Positions 37,448 to 46,357 of a stretch of DNA of 64,000 nucleotides are shown piece after piece. The stretch spans positions 52,978 to 116,977 of the forward strand of contig NZ_PZJN01000003.1 of assembly GCF_003206695.1 (NCBI RefSeq). The letters are read 5' to 3'. The notes below the pieces were generated by a model, which ran no database searches, was not told the origin of the DNA, and worked only from the letters and a program-made list of their open reading frames with translations. The DNA comes from Salinicola halophyticus. GTDB lineage: Bacteria; Pseudomonadota; Gammaproteobacteria; Pseudomonadales; Halomonadaceae. How positions within the stretch are numbered: position 1 is the first letter of the stretch; each line of letters opens with the position of its first letter. Position numbers and translations under genes: made by a program.

Positions 37448-37483
37448 GCGCTGAGTGCGGTGGACGCGCTGAATGCGGTGGAC
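37448..37483. repeat. 18-bp tandem repeat, two copies
   Basis: GCGCTGAGTGCGGTGGAC (37448-37465) is followed directly by the same unit with one change (37466-37483), with partial units on both sides. It begins 11 bp after the TerB-like stop. Confidence 0.8.
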
Positions 37484-37639
37484 GCATTAGTGGCCTCGGC
37501 GCGCGGGCGGCTCGTTGCGGTCGTTCTGCCGGACATGCGCCTTTCCTGATTTTTTACAGGGGGATTGTCGTTAGGGGTTTGGCGGCGTGGCTCGTTATAC
37601 TGATTCCAGTCAGTTTTTGAACGTTGCAAGGAGTGGTTC

Positions 37640-38443
37640 GTGATCGAGGGCATCAAGCATATCGTGGCCGTGGCGTCCGGCAAGGGTGGCGTCGGCAAGT
37701 CCACCGTCACCGCCAATCTGGCATTGGCAATGGCGGCGGAAGGGTATCGCGTGGGTCTTCTCGACGCCGATATCTACGGCCCGAGCCAGGCCCGGATGCT
37801 CGGCCTGCCGGAGAATACCCGGCCCGAGGTGATCGACGAGAAGAGCATGAAGCCGGTGATGGCGCACGGCATCCAGGCGATGTCGATGGCGTTCATGGTC
37901 GATATCAATCAGCCAATGGTGTGGCGTGGGCCGATGGTCTCCGGTGCTTTCCAGCAGCTGCTCAACCAGACGCTGTGGGACGATCTCGATTTTCTGTTCA
38001 TCGACATGCCGCCGGGCACCGGCGATATCCAGTTGACGCTGGCGCAGAAAGTGCCGGTCGACGGTGCGGTGATCGTCACCACGCCGCAGGACATCGCGCT
38101 GCTCGACGCGCGCAAGGGCATCGAGATGTTTCGCAAGGTCAACGTGCCGGTGCTCGGTGTGGTCGAAAACATGAGCCTGCATATCTGCTCGAACTGCGGT
38201 CACAGCGAGCCGATCTTCGGTGCCGGTGGCGGCGAGAACATCGCCGAGCAGTACGACACCCAGTTGCTGGGGCAATTGCCGCTGCAACTCTCGATCCGCG
38301 AGCAGGCCGATGGCGGCTCGCCCAGTGTCGTCGCCGAACCGGACGGCGAAATCGCCGCCACGTTCCGCGCCATGGCGCGCGCCGTCGCCAGTGGTGTCGC
38401 TGAGCAGGATACCGCGGGCCCGTCGATTTCATTCAGCGACTGA
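37640..38443 (+). CDS. apbC: Mrp/ApbC-type Fe-S cluster carrier ATPase
   Basis: P-loop ATPase that binds and transfers [4Fe-4S] clusters. The 267-residue protein has the deviant Walker A G-K-G-G-V-G-K-S (14-21), L-L-D-A-D-I-Y-G-P-S near 40, D-M-P-P-G-T-G-D near 122, and the cluster-ligand pair Cys183-x2-Cys186 in C-S-N-C. It starts with GTG, with AAGGAG 6 nt upstream. The N-terminal MIP18/DUF59 domain of about 90 residues found in E. coli and Pseudomonas Mrp is missing, and the 200 bp upstream do not encode it. Proximity to metG and dcd is conserved in relatives. Confidence 0.92.
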   Translation: MIEGIKHIVAVASGKGGVGKSTVTANLALAMAAEGYRVGLLDADIYGPSQARMLGLPENTRPEVIDEKSMKPVMAHGIQAMSMAFMVDINQPMVWRGPMVSGAFQQLLNQTLWDDLDFLFIDMPPGTGDIQLTLAQKVPVDGAVIVTTPQDIALLDARKGIEMFRKVNVPVLGVVENMSLHICSNCGHSEPIFGAGGGENIAEQYDTQLLGQLPLQLSIREQADGGSPSVVAEPDGEIAATFRAMARAVASGVAEQDTAGPSISFSD

Positions 38444-38614
38444 ACTCGCCCGTCGCGGGCTGTCGTTCGATGCCGGGTTTCGCTCAGAAAGGGGGCCAGA
38501 AAGCGCAGAGTGCGGTTCACTCGCCGTATTCTGCGCGGCATTGCCAGCGCAGCCGTGTCACTCGGTTCCTTTTTTCTTTTCCTTCGTGAAATCGGATCGC
38601 TATCATGACGCCTC

Positions 38615-38656
38615 GATCAGATCGACCCGATCAGATCGACCCGATCAGATCACTCC
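38615..38656. repeat. 14-bp tandem repeat, three copies
   Basis: GATCAGATCGACCC occurs twice exactly (38615-38628, 38629-38642) and once with two changes (38643-38656), 53 bp before dcd. It packs six GATC (Dam) sites into 42 bp in what should be the dcd promoter region. Confidence 0.88.
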
Positions 38657-38709
38657 TATCGAATTCGTGGCGTCGAGATGACGTCAGTTTCTGTCTCAAG
38701 GACGCCTGC

Positions 38710-39276
38710 ATGAGCATTAAATCCGACAACTGGATTCGCCGGATGGCGGAGCGGGAAGGCATGATCGAGCCGTTCGAAGCCGATCAGGTCCGCCACGTGA
38801 ACAATCAGCGCGTGATCTCCTACGGAACTTCCAGCTACGGCTACGATGTGCGCTGCGCCGACGAGTTCAAGGTGTTCACCAATATCCACTCGGCGATCGT
38901 CGATCCCAAGGCGTTCGACGAGAAGAGCTTTGTCGATATCAAGGGCGACGCCTGCGTGATTCCGCCCAACTCGTTCGCCCTGGCGCGCACCGTGGAATAT
39001 TTCCGTATTCCGCGCAGCGTTCTGACGATCTGTCTGGGCAAGTCGACCTACGCGCGCTGCGGCATCATCGTCAATGTGACGCCGCTGGAGCCGGAGTGGG
39101 AAGGGCACGTGACGCTGGAGTTTTCCAACACCACCAATCTGCCGGCGCGAATCTACGCCAACGAGGGCGTGGCGCAGATGCTGTTTCTGGAATCCGACGA
39201 GGTCTGCGACGTCTCCTACAAGGATCGTGGCGGTAAGTACATGGGTCAGCGCGGCGTAACGCTACCGCGCACCTGA
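38710..39276 (+). CDS. dcd: dCTP deaminase
   Basis: Deaminates dCTP to dUTP for dTTP synthesis. The 188-residue trimeric enzyme has S-S-Y-G-Y-D-V-R near residue 42, the catalytic Glu in T-L-E-F-S-N near 138, and the C-terminal Y[12 protein letters not shown] lid. The frame extends to 38605, but the ATG at 38710 with AAGGA upstream is the standard start and excludes the repeat array. Confidence 0.96.
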   Translation: MSIKSDNWIRRMAEREGMIEPFEADQVRHVNNQRVISYGTSSYGYDVRCADEFKVFTNIHSAIVDPKAFDEKSFVDIKGDACVIPPNSFALARTVEYFRIPRSVLTICLGKSTYARCGIIVNVTPLEPEWEGHVTLEFSNTTNLPARIYANEGVAQMLFLESDEVCDVSYKDRGGKYMGQRGVTLPRT

Positions 39277-39279
39277 AAG

Positions 39280-39405
39280 AACTACCTGCGTTGACAATAC
39301 TGCGTCAAAAACGGCCTTAAAGCGCTCATTTACAAACTCGTAAACTGCGCTTTTTCGGCCGTTTTTTCCTTGTCTTGCCTGCCTCGCTTACGTTCTTCGG
39401 TAGTT
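39280..39405. repeat. Large imperfect palindromic element between dcd and the aldo/keto reductase gene
   Basis: A 126-bp nested palindrome fills the convergent gap. Outer ends are AACTACC (39280-39286) and GGTAGTT (39399-39405). Inside lie GACAA/TTGTC (39293-39297, 39370-39374), AAAAACGGCC/GGCCGTTTTT (39307-39316, 39357-39366), AAAGCGC/GCGCTTT (39319-39325, 39347-39353) and TTTAC/GTAAA (39329-39333, 39340-39344). The inner part has A runs on one side and T runs on the other, so it can terminate transcription from both directions. Similar sequences are, from memory, dispersed in other marine gammaproteobacteria. Confidence 0.8.
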
Positions 39406-39414
39406 AGTTGATTG

Positions 39415-40503
39415 TCATGAGGCCGAGCGGTCATCGGTGCGGTTGCTGATGGTTTCGCCGAATCCGTCCAGAAACGGCTTTTCCGCCGGATCCAGACGAT
39501 CCATTCCGGAAACCACGCGATGCCAGTAAGGATAGAGCGGGGCCGGGCGGGTCAGTTTTTCCAGCCGCTGATGCTCTTCCTGGCTCAGTTTAAGATCGGC
39601 AGCCGCCAGATTGTCGCGCAGATGCTCTTCGGTGCGGGCGCCGACGATCAACGAGGTCACGCCCGGGCGATCCTTCAACCAGGCCAGGCAGACGCGCGGG
39701 ATGGAACAGTCGTGGGCCTCGCCGATGGCGGCCAGGGCCTCGATGATGTCGTAGGCGCGTTCCATGTCGTGAACGTAGGGTTCCGGCCAGCCGTTGCCCT
39801 GACGAGTGTCCGGCGGTGTCTTCTGGCCGCGGCGTACCTTGCCGGTCAGGAAACCCTCGCCCAGCGGCCCCCAGATCAGCGACCCCACGTTCTGATCGAT
39901 CGCCAGCGGCATCAACTCGTATTCCGCCTCGCGGGATTCCGGGGTGTAGTAGATCTGCTGGCTGATCGGTTTGATCATGTTGTGCGTCTCGGCCTTGCCG
40001 AGCGTCTTCATCATCTGCCAGCCGGTATAATTGGAGGTACCCCAGTAGCGAACCTTGCCGCTGGCGACCAGTTGGTGCATGGCCTCGAGCGTCTCCTCGA
40101 TCGGCGTGACGCCGTCCCAGTTGTGCAGCTGGTAGAGATCGATATGATCGGTGCCGAGGCGCTTGAGACTGGCTTCGACGGCACGGATAAGATGGTACCG
40201 CGAGGCGCCGGAGGCGTTGGGATCGTCACCCAGCGGGCTTCGACCCTTGGTGGCGAGAATGATGTCGTTGCGTTTATTGCCCAGCGCCTTGCCGGTGATC
40301 TCTTCGGCCAGGCCGAGAGAGTAGAGGTCGGCAGTGTCGACCAGATTGACGCCGGCGTCGAAGGCGATGTCCAGCAGCTTCTTGGCGCCCTTGGCGTCGA
40401 CACTGGCGGCTTTCTCGAAACCGTTGGCGCCACCGAAGGGCACCGTGCCCAGGGTCAGCGTCGATACCATCAGGCCTGAATTGCCTAGCGGACGATAATC
40501 CAT
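39415..40503 (-). CDS. Aldo/keto reductase
   Basis: NAD(P)H-dependent oxidoreductase, a 362-residue TIM barrel. The catalytic tetrad fits Asp and Tyr in D-T-A-D-L-Y-S, Lys in L-A-T-K-G and His in Y-Q-L-H-N-W. The C-terminal S-L-I-V-G-A-R-T binds the cofactor. A strong AAGGAGG precedes the ATG at 40503. The protein resembles the YajO/IolS type, but the substrate is unknown. Confidence 0.88.
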   Translation of the reverse strand: MDYRPLGNSGLMVSTLTLGTVPFGGANGFEKAASVDAKGAKKLLDIAFDAGVNLVDTADLYSLGLAEEITGKALGNKRNDIILATKGRSPLGDDPNASGASRYHLIRAVEASLKRLGTDHIDLYQLHNWDGVTPIEETLEAMHQLVASGKVRYWGTSNYTGWQMMKTLGKAETHNMIKPISQQIYYTPESREAEYELMPLAIDQNVGSLIWGPLGEGFLTGKVRRGQKTPPDTRQGNGWPEPYVHDMERAYDIIEALAAIGEAHDCSIPRVCLAWLKDRPGVTSLIVGARTEEHLRDNLAAADLKLSQEEHQRLEKLTRPAPLYPYWHRVVSGMDRLDPAEKPFLDGFGETISNRTDDRSAS

Positions 40504-40653
40504 ATCGTTTGTCCTCCTTGCTGATTGAAGCATCGCCGGTAGAGATCATTCGCCCGGCGATGCGTCGGGCGATTACGTGATCTCAGTCTGGCAAAGATTG
40601 CGGTCAGGGCAAGTGGAGGACGAGCCTCAGATCAATATCCGAGGCAATAACGA

Positions 40654-40673
40654 GGCCGGCTATGCTGCCGGCC
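40654..40673 (-). terminator. GC-rich hairpin after purN
   Basis: Perfect 7-bp stem GGCCGGC/GCCGGCC (40654-40660 and 40667-40673), loop TATGCT, 26 bp after the purN stop. There is no T run, so this is only a possible terminator. A second weaker hairpin (CCTC...GAGG) lies beside it. Confidence 0.4.
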
Positions 40674-40699
40674 GAGGGTCTGGATGGAAAGTCTGGATG

Positions 40700-41464
40700 T
40701 CAGCCGTCGAGATCTTTGTCCAGATCTTCATCCAGCTCTTCGGCGGCGTCGGCATGGGACATGCGCAGACCCGTTGCGGGCAGCGGCATGTTGTCCAGCG
40801 TCACCTGGCCCTCGGGTGACAATTTGACGCGGCCTTCGAGGAACCAGCGCACGGCGATCGGATAGATCAGGTGCTCACGAGCGTGGACCTTGTCGATCAA
40901 TTCGTCGATATCTTGATTCGGCTCGACGTTGACCACCGCCTGGATGACCACCGGCCCACCGTCGAGCTCTTCGGTGACGAAATGCACGCTGACGCCGTGT
41001 TCCGAGACGTTGTCGGCCAGCGCCCGTCGATGCGTGTCCAAGCCCTGATAGGCAGGCAGTAGCGACGGGTGGACGTTGAGCATGCGCCCCCGATAACGAT
41101 CGACGAAGGATGGCGTCAGGATGCGCATGAAACCGGCAAGCACCAGCAGGTCGGGTTCATGACGATCGATTACCCGGATCAGTGCGGCATCGAAGGCTTC
41201 GCGCGAATCATATTCGCGATGGGGCAGCGCGACGGCGTCGACACCGGCGTCCTTGGCCCGTTTGAGCCCGTAGGCATCGGCCTTGTTGGAAACCACGGCG
41301 ACGATTTCGCCGCCGCCCAGCTCACCATGTTCCTGGGCGTCGAGCAGCGCCTGCAGGTTACTGCCGTTGCCGGAGATCAGCACCACGACCCGCGGCTTTT
41401 CGGCCGTCTCGGCCTCGAAGTCGTTCAGCGTGTCGTGCTGCTGAGAAGGATGGTCGTCGCTCAT
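40700..41464 (-). CDS. purN: Phosphoribosylglycinamide formyltransferase
   Basis: Transfers a formyl group from 10-formyl-tetrahydrofolate to GAR in purine synthesis. The protein has 254 residues, longer than the usual 200-220 because of an acidic N-terminal extension of about 24 residues and an acidic C-terminal tail. [11 protein letters not shown] binds the phosphate, [10 protein letters not shown] carries the catalytic Asn-His, and V-S-V-H-F-V carries further contacts. The ATG at 41464 overlaps the purM stop (ATGA). Confidence 0.95.
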   Translation of the reverse strand: MSDDHPSQQHDTLNDFEAETAEKPRVVVLISGNGSNLQALLDAQEHGELGGGEIVAVVSNKADAYGLKRAKDAGVDAVALPHREYDSREAFDAALIRVIDRHEPDLLVLAGFMRILTPSFVDRYRGRMLNVHPSLLPAYQGLDTHRRALADNVSEHGVSVHFVTEELDGGPVVIQAVVNVEPNQDIDELIDKVHAREHLIYPIAVRWFLEGRVKLSPEGQVTLDNMPLPATGLRMSHADAAEELDEDLDKDLDG

Positions 41465-42555
41465 GTCGGGAGATTCTCCAGCAGGACGGATTCCGTATCG
41501 CTTTCGCGAGCGACGATATCGCCCAGGCGATAGACGGTCTCGCCGGCAGCTTCGAGATGCGCGATCGCCTGATCGGTCTGATCGGCAGCGACCACGACCA
41601 CCATGCCGATGCCGCAGTTGAGTACGCGGTACATTTCGCGCTCTTCGACATTGCCCTGCTGCTGCAGCCAGTCGAATACGGCGGGGCGCTGCCAACTGGT
41701 GACGTCGATACGCGCCGCCAGGTTATCGGGCAATACGCGGGGTACGTTTTCGAGCAGCCCGCCGCCGGTGATGTGGGACAGCGCGTGGACATCGACGGTG
41801 CTGGACTTGATCAGCGACAGCAGCGACTTGACGTAGATGCGGGTGGGCGCCATCAGCAGGTCGGCCAACGGCTTCCCGTCGAGGTTCTCGTCGAGCTTGG
41901 CGCCGCCGACCTCGAGGATCTTGCGAATCAGCGAATAGCCGTTGGAGTGCGGGCCGGAGGAGGCCAGGCCCAGCAGCACGTCGCCTTCAGCGACCTTGCT
42001 GCCGTCGAGGATTTCCGACTTCTCGACCACGCCCACGCAGAAACCGGCCAGATCGTAGTCGCTGCCCGCGTACATCCCGGGCATCTCCGCTGTCTCTCCA
42101 CCGACGAGGGCGCAACCGGCCTGGCTGCAACCCTCGCCGATGCCGGTCACAACGTCGGCGGCGATATCGATATCCAGCTTGCCGGTGGCGTAGTAGTCGA
42201 GAAACTGTAGCGGCTCGGCACCGGCGACGACCAGATCGTTGACGCACATGGCGACCAGATCGATGCCGATGGTGTCATGCCGGCTCAGGTCCATGGCCAG
42301 ACGCAGCTTGGTACCCACGCCATCGGTGCCGGTAACCAGCACCGGCTGGCGATAGCCGCTGGGCAATTCGCACAGCGCACCGAAACCGCCGAGCCCGCCC
42401 ATCACTTCCGGTCGCGCGGTGCGCTTGGCGACACCCTTGATTCTCTCGATCAGCGCGTTGCCGGCATCGATGTCGACGCCCGCGTCGCGGTAGGTCAGGG
42501 AATGGGGGGCTGGCGAACGGGGCGCATTCGGGGTATCGGAAGAGGAGCGCGTCAT
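41461..42555 (-). CDS. purM: Phosphoribosylformylglycinamidine cyclo-ligase
   Basis: AIR synthetase; closes the imidazole ring of purines using ATP. The 364-residue protein has T-D-G-V-G-T-K-L near residue 76, C-V-N-D-L near 105, [11 protein letters not shown] near 150 and the glycine-rich I-T-G-G-G-L near 260. The N-terminus carries a short Ser/Pro-rich extension. ATG 42555 is used; the frame from 42666 is longer but unlikely. purM-purN overlap. Confidence 0.96.
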   Translation of the reverse strand: MTRSSSDTPNAPRSPAPHSLTYRDAGVDIDAGNALIERIKGVAKRTARPEVMGGLGGFGALCELPSGYRQPVLVTGTDGVGTKLRLAMDLSRHDTIGIDLVAMCVNDLVVAGAEPLQFLDYYATGKLDIDIAADVVTGIGEGCSQAGCALVGGETAEMPGMYAGSDYDLAGFCVGVVEKSEILDGSKVAEGDVLLGLASSGPHSNGYSLIRKILEVGGAKLDENLDGKPLADLLMAPTRIYVKSLLSLIKSSTVDVHALSHITGGGLLENVPRVLPDNLAARIDVTSWQRPAVFDWLQQQGNVEEREMYRVLNCGIGMVVVVAADQTDQAIAHLEAAGETVYRLGDIVARESDTESVLLENLPT

Positions 42556-42641
42556 AGGAGGACCTTTCTCGCGGAGCCAAGGAATAAGGATGATGTTAAG
42601 CGGGGCGCATTGTAGCATTGCCTTCATTGAGGGGGCAGCCG

Positions 42642-42911
42642 ATGGGCGACGAGAGCACCATGACAAAACTGCAAATCTGGAGCGTGCTGGGCGTGGCGTT
42701 GACGGTCTGGCTGCTGACCGAGGCGGTGCCGAGCGCGTTCAATCGGATGCAGGTGGCGATCTCGGCGCCAATCCAAGCGCTGTCGGTGGCGGTCGGGATC
42801 ATGGTATTGCTGCGCGGTGTCTACAACCGCTACCGTGGCAGCCAGCTCCACGATCGCTCGCCAGGCGGCGAGCATCCCCTAAACCCGCGTCAGGAGGATG
42901 GTTCAACATGA
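42642..42911 (+). CDS. Small membrane protein overlapping hda
   Basis: 89-residue protein with two hydrophobic segments (about residues 10-27 and 40-56) and a basic then polar tail. GGGGG lies 5-10 nt before the ATG at 42642; a second ATG at 42660 is possible. Its stop overlaps the hda start (ATGA), so hda is translated through it. In Pseudomonas the gene before hda is different (a perM-like permease, from memory). I do not recognise the family. Confidence 0.68.
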   Translation: MGDESTMTKLQIWSVLGVALTVWLLTEAVPSAFNRMQVAISAPIQALSVAVGIMVLLRGVYNRYRGSQLHDRSPGGEHPLNPRQEDGST

Positions 42912-43609
42912 GTCCTGGGCCGTCTCAACTGCCACTCGGCATCGGGCTGCGCGATGACGCCACCTTCGCCAACTACCTGCCGGGTAACAACGCCTCGCTG
43001 GTGTCGCATTTGACCGAGCAATTGGAGGAGGGCGGCGAACCTTTTCTCTATCTGTGGGGCGGTGAAGGCGTGGGCTGTAGCCACCTGCTCCAGGCGGCCT
43101 GTCACAACGCGGACGCGCAGGGCAAGCGCGCACTCTATCTGCCACTGCAGACGCTGGGGCATTTTCCGCCGGACATCCTTGAAGAGCCGGAGCGCCTGGA
43201 TCTGCTGGCGATCGACGATCTGCAGCTGGTGACGGGGCGCAAGCGCTGGGAGGAGGCGCTGTTTCACGGCTTCAATCGCCTGCGCGACGCCGGAAAACGC
43301 TTGGTGATCGCTGCCGACCGTTCGCCGCGCCAGCTCGAGATCAAGCTGCCGGATCTGGCTTCCCGGCTGAGCTGGGGCATGGTGTTTCACGCCCAGCCGC
43401 TCGATGATACGCAGCGTCTGGCCGCGCTTCAGCTGCGAGCGCAAGTCCGGGGTATGGAGCTGCCACCGGAGGTAGGGCGCTATATCCTGCATCGTGGTCC
43501 CCGTCAGCTGGACCCGCTGTTCGATCTCCTGCGTCGGCTCGACAGCGCATCGCTATCGGCCAAACGCAGACTGACCATTCCGTTCGTCAAGCAGGCGCTG
43601 GAGTGGTAG
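42908..43609 (+). CDS. hda: DnaA regulatory inactivator Hda
   Basis: AAA+ protein that, with the loaded beta clamp, stimulates hydrolysis of DnaA-bound ATP and prevents over-initiation of replication. The 233-residue protein has the clamp-binding motif Q-L-P-L near residue 7, a degenerate P-loop (G-G-E-G-V-G-C-S-H), I-D-D-L near 96, and the conserved L-P-D-L-A-S-R-L-x-W-G near 145. The C-terminus L-T-I-P-F-V-K matches E. coli. It overlaps the upstream membrane protein gene. Confidence 0.94.
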   Translation: MSPGPSQLPLGIGLRDDATFANYLPGNNASLVSHLTEQLEEGGEPFLYLWGGEGVGCSHLLQAACHNADAQGKRALYLPLQTLGHFPPDILEEPERLDLLAIDDLQLVTGRKRWEEALFHGFNRLRDAGKRLVIAADRSPRQLEIKLPDLASRLSWGMVFHAQPLDDTQRLAALQLRAQVRGMELPPEVGRYILHRGPRQLDPLFDLLRRLDSASLSAKRRLTIPFVKQALEW

Positions 43610-43663
43610 ATGCCCGAGCCGCTTGGGGATTGTGGCAGGTGACAAGCTCAGGGCCCCGCGAGC

Positions 43664-44677
43664 TTAGAGCGTGATGTCCTTGTAGGCGGGCGGCTCGGTT
43701 GGCGTCACCTTCGACTCGAGCGCTCGGCGTTCACGAATCATCTGATGCAGGGTGCTCATCAACTTGGCGGCGCCCGGTGACATGCGACGCTCGCGCAGGC
43801 TGATCAGGCCGAATGGCTGGACGCTGAGGGCATCCGTCGACGGCAGAATCACGAAACGCGGCTGCGTGCAGAGGAGTTCGGCGACCTCCCGCGTCGTGAC
43901 CGTGACCGAATCCGACTTGTCGACCATCGCCAGGGCCATATAGATATCCGGCGTATTGATGATTCGCTGCGGTGGCGCCACCTTGTGATGCAGGAACAGA
44001 TGCTCGACGCGTTGCCGCATCAGCGCCCCCGGGGGTTGCAATACCCATGGATAATCCAGCATCGCAGTCAGGTCGAACGTCTCCTGCGCTGCGAGAGGAT
44101 GTCCTGCGCGGCAGACGAAACAGAGCGCCTCCTCTCCGATCTCCTCAAACACGAAGTCGCCGGCCGGCATGCCGCTGGGAATTCGAGCAATGGCGAAATC
44201 GAACTCACCGTCGCGTAGCCGCGGCACCAGATTGCGACTGACATCGACATCGATATTGACCTCCAGGTGGGGGCTGTCGCGATGCACGCGTTCCACGGCG
44301 CTGGCAAGCAGCGTCACCGCCGGTGCCAGCACGGTACCGATCGAAACCGTTCCGGCATTGCCTTCGCTGAGCGCATTGATCTCCTCGCTGGCCTGCGCGA
44401 GCGAGGTCAACATGCCGCGAGCGTGTCGAATCATGCTTTCGCCATACCAGTTGGGCGTCACGCCGCGAGAGTGACGATCGAAAAGCGAGACCCCGAGCAG
44501 ATGCTCCAGATCTCCCAGCAGCTTGGAGGCCGCCGGTTGACTCATGCCCAGTTTGGTCGCGGCCCGATGGAGATTGCGGCACTCGTCCAGCGCCACGAAC
44601 AATTGAAGATGGCGAAGCTTGAGCCGGACGCGGAGGAACCAGTCGGGGGACAGCAGATCGGTGGGTTGGGATTTCAT
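43664..44677 (-). CDS. LysR-family regulator (GbpR-like)
   Basis: 337-residue LysR-type transcription factor. The N-terminal winged helix-turn-helix spans about residues 20-80 (A-A-T-K-L-G-M-S-Q-P-A-A-S-K-L-L), followed by an effector-binding domain. The sequence resembles GbpR/galactose-regulator proteins, and it diverges from the aldose epimerase gene that leads into the sugar ABC importer. It probably controls this region in response to a sugar or sugar acid; the target sites are inferred (see 44778 and 50215). Confidence 0.85.
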   Translation of the reverse strand: MKSQPTDLLSPDWFLRVRLKLRHLQLFVALDECRNLHRAATKLGMSQPAASKLLGDLEHLLGVSLFDRHSRGVTPNWYGESMIRHARGMLTSLAQASEEINALSEGNAGTVSIGTVLAPAVTLLASAVERVHRDSPHLEVNIDVDVSRNLVPRLRDGEFDFAIARIPSGMPAGDFVFEEIGEEALCFVCRAGHPLAAQETFDLTAMLDYPWVLQPPGALMRQRVEHLFLHHKVAPPQRIINTPDIYMALAMVDKSDSVTVTTREVAELLCTQPRFVILPSTDALSVQPFGLISLRERRMSPGAAKLMSTLHQMIRERRALESKVTPTEPPAYKDITL

Positions 44678-44777
44678 GATGTTGTCTCTGGCGAATATTC
44701 GACGTTTTTATGAGGCGTGTCGTGCGGTTCTCGTATAGTCAGATCGGTGCCGGCGGTCTACGGTTTAGACGGACGTC

Positions 44778-44829
44778 ATTGGCGGCAACCGATTGGCGCT
44801 GACGTCGAGATAAACAGAAATAATAACCA
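44778..44829. promoter_or_regulatory. Candidate operator between the LysR gene and galM
   Basis: The 186-bp divergent gap contains ATTGGC twice, 14 bp apart (44778-44783, 44792-44797), and the inverse of TGGTTATT at 44822-44829. ATTGGC also appears once before araF and twice before gntP, while GGTTATTGG appears before both. This suggests one regulator for all three units, most simply the LysR protein next to it. Confidence 0.4.
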
Positions 44830-44863
44830 AAACGTATAGCTAAACGAAAAACAGGAGCTTGCG

Positions 44864-46120
44864 ATGACACGCCATGTCTTTTCTTTTCCTCGCTATCTCG
44901 GCGTCGGGCTGTTCGGGTTGATGATCGGCCAAGCCTTTTTACAAGCCCAGGCGCAGACGATGCCGATCGATTCATCATCCTCCAGTGCCCTGCCACCGGG
45001 CATCGAGCGATCCGCCTTCGGCCAGTTGCCGAATGGACGCGAGGTCGACTGCTATCGCATCACCAACGAAAACGGTATCGAGATGCGGGTCATCAACTAC
45101 GGTGGCATCATCGTGTCGTTGAAGACCCCTGACCTGCAGGGCCAGATGGATGACATCGTGCTCGGCTTCGACTCGCTCGACGATTATCTCTCGGATGCCT
45201 ATCGGCGGGCCAACCCCTACTTTGGTGCCTTGATCGGTCGCTACGGCAATCGTATCGCCAATGGCCGTTTCAGCCTCGACGGCGAGACCTACCAGCTGCC
45301 GACCAACGATGGTCCCAACACCCTGCACGGCGGCGACGTCGGCTTCAATCAACGCCTATGGCATGCCGAGCCGTTTTCCTCGAGCGAAGGACGCGGGCTC
45401 GTACTGACCTACACCAGTGAAGACGGCGAGGAAGGCTTTCCCGGCCGACTCTCGACCCGGGTCAGCTACACGCTGACCAACGATAATGAGCTTGCCATCG
45501 ACTATCGCGCAAAGACGTCCCGCGCGACGCCGGTCAATCTGACCCAGCACAGCTACTTCAATCTGCAGGGTGAAGGCCATGGCAGCATTCTGAATCATGA
45601 GTTGACGATCAATGCGAGCGGATTCACGCCGGTCAACGAAACCTTGATTCCGACCGGCGAGATTGCCGATGTCAGCGGCACACCGTTCGATTTTCGCCGG
45701 CCGACCGCGATCGGTGCGCGGATGGGAGAGAAGAATACCCAGCTGGCCTACGGCAAGGGCTACGATCATAACTTCGTGCTGAGCAAGAATCCGGGCGCGG
45801 CAGGCCATCTGGCGCTGGCAGCAAGAGTGACCGAGCCGCAAAGCGGCAGAGTGCTCGAAGTCTCTACCACTGAACCGGGGCTGCAGTTCTACTCGGGTAA
45901 CTTTCTCGATGGCAGCCTGACCGGCAAGAGCGGCCGCGCTTATACCCATCGCTCGGGGCTCGCGCTGGAGACCCAGCATTTTCCCGATTCTCCCAATCAA
46001 TCCAATTTTCCGTCGACGATCCTGAAGCCAGACGAGACCTATCACTCGCGGACCGTTTATCGCTTCTCGACCACACAGTCGGAGGGCCAATCACGTTCCA
46101 CCCAGCTCCACTCCTCATAG
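44864..46120 (+). CDS. Exported aldose 1-epimerase (mutarotase)
   Basis: Interconverts alpha and beta anomers of aldoses. The 418-residue protein begins with a signal peptide of about 31 residues (ending A-Q-A-Q), so it acts in the periplasm rather than the cytoplasm. Catalytic residues are in L-H-G-G (near 143), N-L-T-Q-H-S-Y-F-N-L (near 224) and the Glu of T-T-E-P-G (near 348). The length fits GalM plus the leader. Position ahead of the araFGH-type importer suggests it prepares the preferred anomer of the sugar for uptake. Confidence 0.9.
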   Translation: MTRHVFSFPRYLGVGLFGLMIGQAFLQAQAQTMPIDSSSSSALPPGIERSAFGQLPNGREVDCYRITNENGIEMRVINYGGIIVSLKTPDLQGQMDDIVLGFDSLDDYLSDAYRRANPYFGALIGRYGNRIANGRFSLDGETYQLPTNDGPNTLHGGDVGFNQRLWHAEPFSSSEGRGLVLTYTSEDGEEGFPGRLSTRVSYTLTNDNELAIDYRAKTSRATPVNLTQHSYFNLQGEGHGSILNHELTINASGFTPVNETLIPTGEIADVSGTPFDFRRPTAIGARMGEKNTQLAYGKGYDHNFVLSKNPGAAGHLALAARVTEPQSGRVLEVSTTEPGLQFYSGNFLDGSLTGKSGRAYTHRSGLALETQHFPDSPNQSNFPSTILKPDETYHSRTVYRFSTTQSEGQSRSTQLHSS

Positions 46121-46213
46121 ATCGCACGACTGAGCCCGTCGCGTATTGGTTCGCCACGAATTAGGTCGCCACGGGCATCCCGATGGCAGGCTTCGATGCC
46201 GCTCCCGTCAATC

Positions 46214-46308
46214 GCCTTGTCCAAGGCACGCTCAGGGCCGCCACCATGGCGGCCCTGATGGTTATGAAACGCCTGTTTTAACCAAAGTCTTAAAACGACT
46301 TTAGTCGT
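46214..46308. terminator. Hairpin cluster after galM, probable transcription end
   Basis: Several inverted repeats follow galM. They are GCCTTG/CAAGGC (46214-46219, 46222-46227), an 11-bp perfect stem TCAGGGCCGCC/GGCGGCCCTGA (46232-46242, 46248-46258), AAAGTC/GACTTT (46284-46289, 46297-46302) and overlapping ACGACT/AGTCGT (46295-46300, 46303-46308). The 11-bp stem is strong but has only TGGTTATG after it, so efficiency as a terminator is unsure. Confidence 0.5.
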
Positions 46309-46357
46309 GGCGGGGCGTTGTCTCCGGGAGGCGATGCCCGCCTGCTGGTTATCTCCG

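Noticed and set aside
39415-40503. Truncation of the aldo/keto reductase
   Set aside because: The full tetrad and cofactor-binding C-terminus are present; 362 residues is a normal length for this subgroup.
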